Assembly: GCA_030039035.1 (NCBI GenBank)
Contig: JASHQQ010000022.1
Location: forward strand, 1 to 45,255
Length of the DNA: 45,255 nt
Direction: 5' to 3'
DNA from: Acidobacteriaceae bacterium
GTDB taxonomy: Bacteria > Acidobacteriota > Terriglobia > Terriglobales > Acidobacteriaceae
Positions 24,786-32,911 of the stretch are shown piece by piece. Below the pieces are notes generated by a model, which searched no databases, was not told the DNA's origin, and saw nothing but the letters and a program-made list of their open reading frames with translations. Both the position numbers and the translations under genes were made by a program. How positions within the stretch are numbered: the stretch's first letter is position 1; each line of letters starts with the position of its first letter.

Positions 24786-26474
24786 CTACTGCCACGCCCC
24801 GATGTTGTAGCCGGTGTCTTTCGGCAGCGGATTGCCCCAGAAATCCCGCGTCCCCATCGAACAATCGGCGATCCCGTCGCATACGTTGGCGCCGGCTTTG
24901 AGAGCCGGTGAACGCGGGAGCAAGGTGAAAGCCGACGCAGGGCGAAGGACGCCGTGATAGGACGGCGAAACCAGCATGGGGTCGGTGAACTTGCTGTGAC
25001 GATCCTGGCCGGTGGCGGATTGGTACGAAGCAAGGTTCACGTAATCGGTGCCGTCGAAGTTCCAGCCGGGTTTGGCGCCGGCGGTCCAATAGACATTGTT
25101 ATCGAGTTCGAAGTCGGATGTGGTCTCGACAAGATCCGGCACCGTGGAGTAGACGATGTTGTTTTTGAAAAGGTTTGCGTGGGTCCCGACAAAAGAAGCG
25201 TTGACGGTGTTGAAAGCGGGAGCCGGAGTGGCCGGATTCCAATAAAAGGTGTTGTTGTACACCTGGATGCCGTCGAGGGTGCCGCTGACGTCGTCGCCGT
25301 GAGTGTTCATGAAGATTTCGCCCGGGTCGGGGCTATTCGCCAGCCGGGAATTATTCGAGCAGACGTTATAGCGGATGATGTGGTTGAAGCTGACCTCGTT
25401 GAACGCGCTGAATACGGAGACGCAATAGCCGATCGAATCGTGGCCGTAGTTATACTGGACGATATTGTCGACATTCCAGACGTCTATGTCATAGTCTCCG
25501 CCATCCCACCGGCTATAGTCCTGAATGTCGTAGGACTCGTTGTCCTGCATCGTGCAGATGTGGCAATAAAGGTCCATCAGTCCGCCGGTTGCGCCGGGTC
25601 CGCATCCGGGATGAGGCGGGCATTGTCCGGCGTTGTGGACTACATTGTTCTCCATGAGGCCATACATGGCCGCAAAGATGGTCATGCCTAATTCATAAAT
25701 GTTATAGACCGTGGAGTTTCGAATCGTGATGTTCTTCCCGAGGATCGGAGGCGATGAGTTGAACGGCGTGCCGGCCTCGATGAAGATGCCGTTATTGACC
25801 TTGCTGTCGTGGGCAGCCACGCCGTCGAGCACGACGTCGTTGATGCTCTCCCCGGTATTTCCGATGGTAATGAGGATCTCGTCCGAGTCATTCGTTACCT
25901 TGCTCACGTAATGCGCGCCATGGACATTCAGATTTGTGAGCCGGAAATGGCGATAGGCGGTGTTCGGCGCGCTGCCTGCGATGTAGATGCCATATTTGTC
26001 TCCGCCCACGATTTCCAGATTGTCGATCTCCCATCCCTGCTGGCCGACCAACTGCACCGCCGCGGTGTTCATTTCGCCGTCGATGATCGGTTGAGGGCCG
26101 GCGCCATAGGCGTCGATCACAATGGGCGAGGTCGCCGTGCCGGACCCCAGCGGCTCCAGAATGCCCTTGCAGGTAGTTCCGCGATTGAAGAGAATCCGTT
26201 CTCCGGGCCTGAATGTCGTGGAACCGACCCTGGCCAGCGAATTCCACGGCCTGGACTCGGTTCCATTGCCGTTCGAAGCGGCGGAGCAATCCACATAAAA
26301 ACTGGCGGGCGCAGGCCCTGCAGGCGAAGGCGCCAGCCCGTTCGGGAGCGGGCCGACATCCGCCTGGCGCGCGCCGCCACAGAGCACAAGGCAAATCGGA
26401 AGCAACGCAGGGACTATCAGATGGCCCTCGACTCGATGCGACGGTCTGCGGGAAATCGGGCTTCGGATGTGCAT
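24786..26474 (-). CDS. Exported right-handed parallel beta-helix protein
   Basis: 562 residues; GTGCATTCC-type context with ATG at 26474. The N-terminus has a hydrophobic export segment (LIVPALLPICLVLCGGA). The mature part starts SFYVDCSAASNGNGTESRPW with NSLARVG, the common opening of pectate-lyase/DUF1565-type helices, and continues with many short Asn/Ile-rich coils (NITIRNSTVYNIYELGMT, MENNVVHNAG, VQYNYGHDSIGYCVSVFSAF, YNVCSNNSRL, IQVYNNTFYW, LFKNNIVYST, LDNNVYWT). It closes with DPMLVSPSYHG, LLPRSPALKAGANV and DFWGNPLPKDTGYNIGAWQ, typical of exported acidobacterial and planctomycete beta-helix proteins. No lyase residues can be assigned. It is the first gene of a two-gene unit with the cysteine-less lipoprotein. 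Confidence 0.85.
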   Translation of the reverse strand: MHIRSPISRRPSHRVEGHLIVPALLPICLVLCGGARQADVGPLPNGLAPSPAGPAPASFYVDCSAASNGNGTESRPWNSLARVGSTTFRPGERILFNRGTTCKGILEPLGSGTATSPIVIDAYGAGPQPIIDGEMNTAAVQLVGQQGWEIDNLEIVGGDKYGIYIAGSAPNTAYRHFRLTNLNVHGAHYVSKVTNDSDEILITIGNTGESINDVVLDGVAAHDSKVNNGIFIEAGTPFNSSPPILGKNITIRNSTVYNIYELGMTIFAAMYGLMENNVVHNAGQCPPHPGCGPGATGGLMDLYCHICTMQDNESYDIQDYSRWDGGDYDIDVWNVDNIVQYNYGHDSIGYCVSVFSAFNEVSFNHIIRYNVCSNNSRLANSPDPGEIFMNTHGDDVSGTLDGIQVYNNTFYWNPATPAPAFNTVNASFVGTHANLFKNNIVYSTVPDLVETTSDFELDNNVYWTAGAKPGWNFDGTDYVNLASYQSATGQDRHSKFTDPMLVSPSYHGVLRPASAFTLLPRSPALKAGANVCDGIADCSMGTRDFWGNPLPKDTGYNIGAWQ

Positions 26475-26584
26475 TCCTGCGGCTCCGGCGAGTGTGAGCA
26501 GTATACACAGGTGCTAGTGGTGGCATTTTCCCCTGTTCGCCGCATCCACCGCACGCTTCGCTCGCACCGTTCGCGCAACCACAT

Positions 26585-27154
26585 TCAATAAACGCCCGGA
26601 ATCAGCCGCTTTGTGCCGCGGCTGTAGTCTTCGTAATCGGCGCCGAAGGCCAGGCGCAGGGCTTTCTCCTCGACATGGATGCGATACAACACCGCCAGCG
26701 TCGACGGGACGAGATCGACGGCAAAACAAGCCCATGTGCGCGCGTGAGCGGCACAGGCGAGGAGGCCCAGTTCCAGACCGAGATAGGAAGGATGACGGAC
26801 GACGCAATAGAGGCCGCTTCGCTCGAGTCTCTGCCCGGCGCGCATTGCCACATTCGCGCTGAAGGCTTTGCCGAGCGTGACGATGGCTGCGGCGCGAACC
26901 CCCAGGCCGATGACAAGAATCCAAAGGATCGCCGGCGGAAGCCAGCTATGGCTCCCCGGCATGTCGACGGAAAAGAACTTGTGCACCCAGTCGCCAACCT
27001 TGAACGATGCAATGATGACAACCCAGAGAATGATCTGCGATCCGCGGTCCAGTACCCTGCCCTGGCGCCGGCCGGTGGTTGTGATCAGGGCGAGGAGGAT
27101 TTCTCCCACAAGCCACACACTGGTCAGTACATGAAAAAAGAACTCGACATTCAT
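26585..27154 (-). CDS. Isoprenylcysteine carboxyl methyltransferase-like membrane protein
   Basis: 189 residues from ATG 27154, with AGGAGAG seven bases upstream; the frame is open to 27226 but the internal start fits best. Four to five membrane segments are visible (FFFHVLTSVWLVGEILLAL, IILWVVIIASF, WLPPAILWILVIGLGVRAAA, LGLLACAAHARTWACFAVDL). The conserved C-terminal signature is present: VVRHPSYLGLELG and VEEKALRLAFGADYEDYSRGTKRLIPGVY. Members of the ICMT/PEMT-like family methylate membrane-embedded substrates such as lipids or prenyl compounds using SAM from the cytosol. It is divergent from the two-component system, sharing an upstream region packed with TGTCAT half-sites, which suggests it may be a target of that system. 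Confidence 0.82.
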   Translation of the reverse strand: MNVEFFFHVLTSVWLVGEILLALITTTGRRQGRVLDRGSQIILWVVIIASFKVGDWVHKFFSVDMPGSHSWLPPAILWILVIGLGVRAAAIVTLGKAFSANVAMRAGQRLERSGLYCVVRHPSYLGLELGLLACAAHARTWACFAVDLVPSTLAVLYRIHVEEKALRLAFGADYEDYSRGTKRLIPGVY

Positions 27155-27220
27155 GATCGCTCTCCTTTGTCTCCGTGACAGAAGAATGCGCCGGAAGCAA
27201 GACGGAAAAACAGTAGCAGG

Positions 27221-27279
27221 CGTCATCGATGGGAGATGACAGGTATCACCATGACAACTGTCATGCGATCGACATGACA
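27221..27279. promoter_or_regulatory. Cluster of TGTCAT/ATGACA half-sites between divergent genes
   Basis: GTCATC...GATGAC (27222-27240), then CATGACA (27250-27256) facing TGTCATG (27259-27265) over a two-base spacer, then a further CATGACA (27273-27279). The central pair is a perfect 7+7 inverted repeat. The cluster lies between the membrane methyltransferase start (27154) and the kinase start (27323), the natural place for the operator of the NarL-type regulator encoded next door. Confidence 0.55.
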
Positions 27280-27322
27280 GCTTGGGGTGCCGGGAGCACC
27301 GCCGCAGTGGGATGATGAAGGC

Positions 27323-28510
27323 ATGGACGAAGGGCGGTTACACGCGCCGGAACGATACGCGGCCGCGCCGGCGACCCGGATCACCGACTCGGAGCGAAAG
27401 TTTCTTCGCGGACGCTGGATCGTGCGCTGGGTGGCATTGCTGTATGCAGCCTGGTTCTTTGTCATGCCGGCGTATCGGCACTCCCTTGCGGTCCGGGTGG
27501 AGTTCGCAGCTCTTTACGCAGCTTTCGCCGGTCTTTATTTTTTCGCGGCAGAGCTGAGGGGACGCCGGCAGACCGCGGCGTTTGTCTTGTTCTTTCTCTT
27601 CGTCTTTCTTTATTACCCGCTCAGCCAGCAAGCCTATGTGTTGTTTGTCTATCCTTTCGCGGTGCTTTGTCTTTTCCTCAGCCGTCTGCGCACCCTGTTC
27701 CTGGCGCTGGCCGCGCTGACGATCGGCGTCGTGGCGGAGACCCGGCATCTCGGCCATCCCCTTGCCACCGGGGAGAGTGTCCTTTTTTATTGCGTGATCT
27801 TCGGGTTCAGCAACTTTGCCTTTGCGCAGCAGGCGCGCACCAATTCGCTCCTGGAGCGTGCCAATTCCGAGATCGAACGCCTGTCGCAGGAGGCCGAACG
27901 CGAGCGCATCGCACGCGATCTGCACGACCTGCTTGGTCATACCCTTACTGTGATCACGGTGAAGCTCGACCTCGCCCGGCGGCTTCTGTCGCACGACGCC
28001 GACCGCGCGCGAAACGAGATCGCGGAGGCCGAACAGACCGCCCGCAATGCGCTCTCCGAGGTCAGGGAAGCCGTCACCGGATATCGCACCGAAGGACTGG
28101 ATGGGGAGATCGGTCGCGCCCGGCGAAGCCTGCTTTCCGCCGATGTGAAACTGATCACGGCTCTCTCGCCGGTGAATCCCTCAGCGCGCCAGGCCAACGT
28201 GCTTTGCCTTGCCCTCCGCGAAGCCGTAACGAATATCGTCCGCCATGCCCACGCAACCGCCTGCCAGGTAGCGCTCGCGGAAAAGGACCGGACGATTCAC
28301 TTCACGATTGAGGACAATGGGCGGGGCGGTCCGATTCGTGAAGGCAACGGCCTGCGCGGCATGCGGGAGCGGGTTCAGTCCGTCGGCGGCTCAATCCGGT
28401 TGACAGGCTCGGCAAATGGCGGAATGAGAGTCGATCTGACGTTGCCGCTGGAAGGCGAGTCAGCGGCGCAACCGGCGTCACAGGTGGTGGAAGAGGGGGA
28501 ATCCCTTTGA
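27323..28510 (+). CDS. Sensor histidine kinase, DesK/LiaS-like (HisKA_3)
   Basis: 395 residues from ATG 27323; an in-frame GTG at 27287 is an alternative. The N-terminal half contains five to six membrane helices (WVALLYAAWFFVMPAY, FAALYAAFAGLYFFAAEL, AAFVLFFLFVFLYYPL, AYVLFVYPFAVLCLFL, LFLALAALTIGVVAE, VLFYCVIFGFSNFAFA) and no separate sensor domain, as in membrane-state sensors of the DesK type. The HisKA_3 dimerisation helix carries the phospho-acceptor His201 in RIARDLHDLLGHTLTVITVK. The ATPase domain has the N-box LREAVTNIVRHAHA and G-boxes EDNGRGG and GLRGMRERVQSVGG. Its stop codon overlaps the TTG start of the response regulator. Signal inferred to be membrane state or envelope stress. 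Confidence 0.92.
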   Translation: MDEGRLHAPERYAAAPATRITDSERKFLRGRWIVRWVALLYAAWFFVMPAYRHSLAVRVEFAALYAAFAGLYFFAAELRGRRQTAAFVLFFLFVFLYYPLSQQAYVLFVYPFAVLCLFLSRLRTLFLALAALTIGVVAETRHLGHPLATGESVLFYCVIFGFSNFAFAQQARTNSLLERANSEIERLSQEAERERIARDLHDLLGHTLTVITVKLDLARRLLSHDADRARNEIAEAEQTARNALSEVREAVTGYRTEGLDGEIGRARRSLLSADVKLITALSPVNPSARQANVLCLALREAVTNIVRHAHATACQVALAEKDRTIHFTIEDNGRGGPIREGNGLRGMRERVQSVGGSIRLTGSANGGMRVDLTLPLEGESAAQPASQVVEEGESL

Positions 28511-29121
28511 CGCAAAAGATACGCGTGGTGCTGGCGGAGGACCAAAGCATGTTGCGCGGAGCGCTCGCCGCGCTGCTCTCGATCGAACACGACATCGAGG
28601 TGCTCGGATCTTTTGCCGATGGCGAGCAGGCGTTTCAGGCTGTGGGAAAACGCCGGCCGGAGATTCTGGTCGCAGACATCGAGATGCCGAAGATGAGCGG
28701 GCTGGAACTCACGGCTCGCGTGAGAGAACTTTACCCGGAAACACGCGTCCTGATCCTCACCACTTTCGCGCGTCCCGGCTATTTGCGGAGGGCGCTGGAA
28801 GCAGGAGCTTCCGGTTATCTGCTCAAGGACCGGCCCTCGGAAGAACTCGCCGATGCGGTCCGGAGGGTAAGCCGCGGAGAACGCGTTGTGGATCCCCAAC
28901 TGGCCTCGCAAATCTGGAGCGCGGAAAAAGACCCGCTCACCGATCGGGAAAGGGTGATCCTGCGCCGCGCCGGCGACGGTGAAACCACCGCCGAACTGGC
29001 GCGTTCGCTGCGGCTGTCGGAGGGGACCGTACGCAACTATCTCTCCGAGGCCATCTCCAAATTGCACGCCTCCAACCGGATCGAAGCGGCACGCATCGCC
29101 CGCAACAAAGGTTGGCTTTGA
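28507..29121 (+). CDS. NarL/LuxR-family response regulator, DesR-like
   Basis: 204 residues. The start is the TTG at 28507, which overlaps the kinase stop (TTGA) and is preceded by GGGGGA; the next in-frame Met is 14 residues in and would cut the receiver domain. The receiver has the acidic pair Glu11-Asp12, the phosphorylation site Asp57 (LVADIEMPKMSG), the switch Thr in LTTF and Lys107 (YLLKDRP). The C-terminal helix-turn-helix (about 142-200) reads LTDRERVILRRAGDGETTAE and LSEGTVRNYLSEAISKL. It should bind DNA as a phosphorylated dimer; the best candidate sites are the TGTCAT repeats at 27221-27279. Confidence 0.93.
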   Translation: MTQKIRVVLAEDQSMLRGALAALLSIEHDIEVLGSFADGEQAFQAVGKRRPEILVADIEMPKMSGLELTARVRELYPETRVLILTTFARPGYLRRALEAGASGYLLKDRPSEELADAVRRVSRGERVVDPQLASQIWSAEKDPLTDRERVILRRAGDGETTAELARSLRLSEGTVRNYLSEAISKLHASNRIEAARIARNKGWL

Positions 29122-29459
29122 GATGCGACGGCCGCCTTGCGGCGCGAGTCATCGATCCGACCGCCAGGAGGTCCGCCGGAGCCGGGAATCTCATCCCGGA
29201 TGAGTCGCGACAAGTGGGCTCCGGTCCTCTGCATGGAAGATCCACGCACCCCCCAGAAGGCGAACTCAGCCCAGGACGCCGAGTCCCGGACCGCGACGGA
29301 GTGTGATTCGGATCACTGCCAATAATCCGGACCTGATTTGTCGTATATCCAGGACGCAAATGCGGACCCATTGAGTTGCATATGAGGCCGGTCGCCGGGG
29401 AATCGGATCGATCGGCTGGTTCCAGTCCGCAGGTCGGTCGGAAGGAATCTGCACTCGCC
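29122..29459. other. Intergenic region between the response regulator and TonB receptor 3
   Basis: About 340 bases. It contains small GC-rich hairpins just after the regulator gene (GCCGC/GCGGC near 29130; CTCATC/GATGAG near 29190), a CRP-like palindrome at 29302-29317 and a TATATC (29344-29349) that could be a -10 box. No gene is supported. Confidence 0.5.
29302..29317. promoter_or_regulatory. CRP/FNR-like operator upstream of TonB receptor 3
   Basis: TGTGATTCGGATCACT matches the CRP pattern TGTGA-N6-TCACA except for the last base. It is centred about 35-40 bases before a TATATC that could be a -10 box, so it would act as an activator site close to the promoter. Confidence 0.45.
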
Positions 29460-32400
29460 GTGAGAATTCGATTCGCACTTGTCATCGCATTCATTCCTTG
29501 CCTTCCGTCAACTGCGGGGAACTGCCAGAGTCCTCCATTCGCCGTTGCCGGCACGGTTCATGATGCGTCGGGCAGCCTGCTGCCGGGCGCAACGGTTTCT
29601 CTCCTGCAGTCAGGGACGAACCCGGCCCCTTCAGTGCTGACAGACGCCAACGGGGAATTCAAGCTGGCTCTTCCGGGACCGGGCAGCTATCAAGTCGAAG
29701 TTGACGATGATGGTTTCACTCCTTGCACCGGTTCGGCAATTGTCAACGGTTCCTCGCCCGTGGCCACGCTGGAAATCGCGCTCACGATAGCCGCGGCGAC
29801 GCAGACCGTCGAAGTGAGGGCTGACGCCCTCGTTGCCGAAACCACAAGCACGCAGCTCGGCGAGAATCTCGATACGAAGAAGATCGAGAGTATTCCCCTG
29901 AACGGGCGCAATTTCACCGATGCCATGGCGATGCAGCCGGGCATCGTTCCCCAAAACACTGCACAACCAGGCGCCGTCATCATGACCGGGGTTGCCTCCA
30001 CGCCCCCTTCGGGCGACGCCAACCCGGGCAATCTTTCCATCAGCGGGCAGCGCGAATCCTCAAACGGGTTTCGCGTCAACGGCAGCGATGTGGAAGAAGA
30101 CGTCAACATGGGGACATCGATCGTACCCAATCTCGATGCGATCGAAAGCTTCCGCGTGCTGACATCGAACTTCGACGCGGAATATGGAAACTCGAGCGGG
30201 GGCCAGATCCTGGTCACTACGAAAAGCGGTAGTCCACAAGTGCATGGCAGCGTCTTCGAGTTCCTGCGCAATACCGCCCTCGACGCCCGCAACTATTATT
30301 CACAGGAGCGTGCGGCCTTTCGCCAGAATCAGTTTGGCGGCACGCTGGGAGGGGCGCCATTCCACTCCGGATCCCCGACTTTCTTTGGCGACTACCAGGG
30401 AACACGTCTCACCGAAGGCATCGACACCGGGAATATTGCCGTGCCGAGCCTTGCGCAGCGTTCCGGCGATTTCGGCCAGACGCCGCTGACCGGCAGCGTG
30501 AGCGGCCCTTGGTGGGCCTCGTTGCTCTCGGCGCGCCTGGGCCGCGCGGTGACTTCCGGCGAGAGCTATTCGCAGGTGTTCCCGGATGGACGCATTCCGC
30601 AAACGGCGTGGTCCGCGCCGGCTCAGTCCTTGCTTGGGTACATTCCGCAGCCAAACGCCGGCGCCGCGCTCTTTGCAACCGCTGCCGAGGCCGAGACGTT
30701 ACAGGACGACAAGGGCGCGCTGCGCGCTGACTGGACACTGGGCAAGGGAACGCTGACGGCATACTACTTTCTGGACGACTACTCCCTTGACAATCCCTAT
30801 CCGACCGGGACGGGAGGAGCCAATGTGCCGGGTTTCGACGCGACTTCAAACGGCCGCGCGCAGCTCGCCAGCCTGGCAGATCTTGCCACGTTTGGGGCCG
30901 ATGCGCTGAACGAGTTTCGCCTCAGCTACATGCGGAACGATAACGCCGTGGGCCAGCCGCGCGGCGGCGTCGGTCCTGCATTGGCGTCCCAGGGGTTCAC
31001 CGGTATCGTTCCGCTCAAGCCTTCCACCGAAGGCGTCGAGAACATCGCCTTCAACGATTTCACCATCGGCGCCGACACCACAGCGCTGGTGCAGGCGGAG
31101 AACATCGATGAAATCAGCGACGCGTTCTCGCGCGTCGTTGGCCGGCATGGGTTGAAGATCGGCGGCGAGGTTCACGCCAACCAGATCAACACCCATCCGG
31201 ATGTCGTGTTCAACGGGAGCTTTGCCTTCAATGGCTCCGAAACCGGCCTTGACTTTGCCGATTTCCTGCTTGGTGTGCCCTCGAGTTACACGCAGGGACA
31301 GGCAGGCAGCTTCTACAACCGCAACCGGTACATGGCTGCGTTTGCGCAGGATAGCTGGAAGGCAACGCAGCGGCTCACGCTTGACTATGGATTGCGCTGG
31401 GACCGCATCCGCCCATGGGACGAGAAGTTCAACCAGCTTCAGACGCTGGCGAGGGGTGAGCAATCGCAGGTGTTTCCAGGCGCGCCAATGGGTCTGGTAT
31501 TCCCCGGCGATGCCGGCGTGCCGCGTTCCCTTGCGCCCGCACGCAACAATTTCGCACCCCGCGTTGGCATTGCCTGGTCGCCCGCGCTTGCAGCGGGCAC
31601 ACCTTTGGAGAGGATTCTCGGCCGGTCGGGCTCCAGCAGCATCCGCCTTGGGTACGGCGTCTTCTACACCGCCTATGAAGGACTCTCCGCGGGCATCATG
31701 AGCGCCAATCCGCCGTACGGCTACACCTACACTTCCGCCGCGCCGCCGCTTTTTGAAGATCCGTTCCTTGTTGCGTCCACCGGCGTGAATGCAGGCCAAC
31801 GGTTCCCATTGCAAAAGGTTGCCTACGGGGCCAGCCGCAGCCACCCCGACACCATGGTCGGCTGGACGCAGTTTGAACCCCTGGTCGGCATTCCCGCAGT
31901 CGATCCCAGCGATGTAACGCCCTATGCGGAACACTGGATGGCCAGCTTCGAGCGGCAGCTCGGAGGCACGCTCGCCACGCTCAGTTACGTCGGCGCATCG
32001 TCGCATCATCTGCTCGTGCTGGAAGAGGCCAATCCGGCAAATCCCGCGCTCTGCCTTAGCCTGGGCCCGGCCTGCGGACCCTTCAACGAGCAGGCGGCGC
32101 GCACCGCGTTCGGTCCGCAATTCGGCAGCGTCGAGCTGCAGCGAACGATCGGCAACGGCGCTTACAACGCGCTGGAGGCGACGCTCAACCACCATTCGCA
32201 CTCGCTCGAACTGCTCGCCAGCTACACGTACGCCAAGTCCATCGATCAATCGACGGGCTTGCCCGAGCCCGTGAATCCGGTCGACCCGTCGCTGAGCCGC
32301 GGGCTTTCTTCGTTCGATATGCGCCACAATCTCGTTGGGACGTTCCGCTACGAGATTCCGAATCCTGAAGGAACGAACCGTGCGTTGCACGCACTCGCGA

Positions 32401-32876
32401 GCGGCTGGGCCGTCGCCGGGGTTGCGCGGTTCACCTCGGGGTTGCCGGTCACGCTGCTCAACAACAACGACACTTCGCTTCTCGGCACCATTCCCAACGG
32501 CATCAACAATAACGGAGTCGATACGCCGGACTGGTCCGGCTCGGCTTTGCACATCCATACCGATCCGCGCGGCGGCGGTTTCGTCTTCGATCCGGCGCAG
32601 TTCAGCCTGCCGGCACTGGGGACAATCGGAAACGCGCGCCGGCGTTTCTTCGCGGGCCCCGGAATGGAGAACATCGACACCACTCTCTCGCGCAGTATCC
32701 CTGCCGGCGAGAAACGGGCCTTCGAATTTCGCGCCGAAGCCTTCAACATCTTCAATCATGCGCAGTTCTTCGGCGCAGCAGCAGTCGAGGGCAATATTTC
32801 CAGCACCAGTGTCGGACGGGCGGTGAGCGCAATGCCGCCGCGGCTGTTGCAGTTCGCGCTTCGCTACCGCTTTTAG
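29460..32876 (+). CDS. TonB-dependent receptor, Oar-like, with carboxypeptidase-regulatory domain
   Basis: 1138 residues from GTG 29460, chosen because the signal peptide (RIRFALVIAFIPCLPSTAG) begins there; ATG 29382 and TTG 29376 in the same frame would add 26-28 residues. A carboxypeptidase-regulatory domain (FAVAGTVHDASGSLLPGATV, LTDANGEFKLALPGPGSYQV) leads to a canonical plug: KKIESIPLNGRNFTDAMAMQ, GNLSISGQRESSNGFRVNG, PNLDAIESFRVLTSNFDAEYG, GGQILVTTKSGSPQVHGSVF. Barrel strands include MAAFAQDSWKATQRLTLDYGL, PRVGIAWSPAL, ASYTYAKSIDQST and FRAEAFNIFNHAQFF, ending LRYRF. It is an outer-membrane importer of unknown ligand. A GntP-type permease begins 34 bases after its stop, and a CRP-like site lies upstream, hinting at sugar-acid or saccharide uptake under carbon control. 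Confidence 0.93.
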   Translation: MRIRFALVIAFIPCLPSTAGNCQSPPFAVAGTVHDASGSLLPGATVSLLQSGTNPAPSVLTDANGEFKLALPGPGSYQVEVDDDGFTPCTGSAIVNGSSPVATLEIALTIAAATQTVEVRADALVAETTSTQLGENLDTKKIESIPLNGRNFTDAMAMQPGIVPQNTAQPGAVIMTGVASTPPSGDANPGNLSISGQRESSNGFRVNGSDVEEDVNMGTSIVPNLDAIESFRVLTSNFDAEYGNSSGGQILVTTKSGSPQVHGSVFEFLRNTALDARNYYSQERAAFRQNQFGGTLGGAPFHSGSPTFFGDYQGTRLTEGIDTGNIAVPSLAQRSGDFGQTPLTGSVSGPWWASLLSARLGRAVTSGESYSQVFPDGRIPQTAWSAPAQSLLGYIPQPNAGAALFATAAEAETLQDDKGALRADWTLGKGTLTAYYFLDDYSLDNPYPTGTGGANVPGFDATSNGRAQLASLADLATFGADALNEFRLSYMRNDNAVGQPRGGVGPALASQGFTGIVPLKPSTEGVENIAFNDFTIGADTTALVQAENIDEISDAFSRVVGRHGLKIGGEVHANQINTHPDVVFNGSFAFNGSETGLDFADFLLGVPSSYTQGQAGSFYNRNRYMAAFAQDSWKATQRLTLDYGLRWDRIRPWDEKFNQLQTLARGEQSQVFPGAPMGLVFPGDAGVPRSLAPARNNFAPRVGIAWSPALAAGTPLERILGRSGSSSIRLGYGVFYTAYEGLSAGIMSANPPYGYTYTSAAPPLFEDPFLVASTGVNAGQRFPLQKVAYGASRSHPDTMVGWTQFEPLVGIPAVDPSDVTPYAEHWMASFERQLGGTLATLSYVGASSHHLLVLEEANPANPALCLSLGPACGPFNEQAARTAFGPQFGSVELQRTIGNGAYNALEATLNHHSHSLELLASYTYAKSIDQSTGLPEPVNPVDPSLSRGLSSFDMRHNLVGTFRYEIPNPEGTNRALHALASGWAVAGVARFTSGLPVTLLNNNDTSLLGTIPNGINNNGVDTPDWSGSALHIHTDPRGGGFVFDPAQFSLPALGTIGNARRRFFAGPGMENIDTTLSRSIPAGEKRAFEFRAEAFNIFNHAQFFGAAAVEGNISSTSVGRAVSAMPPRLLQFALRYRF

Positions 32877-32898
32877 CCTTGCGCGAATTCGAAGCCGC

Positions 32899-32911
32899 TA
32901 TAATCTGCCGG
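32899..32911 (+). promoter_or_regulatory. TATAAT box directly before the permease GTG (possible leaderless promoter)
   Basis: A perfect TATAAT (32899-32904) is six bases upstream of GTG 32911, so transcription would start at or next to the start codon. There is no Shine-Dalgarno sequence. A clear -35 box is not seen at the right spacing. Confidence 0.5.

Noticed and set aside
26340..26474. Possible lipobox (LVLC) in the beta-helix protein
   Set aside because: The residue before Cys should be Gly, Ala or Ser; Leu there makes lipidation unlikely.
30846..32759. 637-codon open frame opposite TonB receptor 3
   Set aside because: Same reason: the receptor frame has the family motifs, and the antisense product is a composition-driven Arg/Gly/Val-rich sequence.
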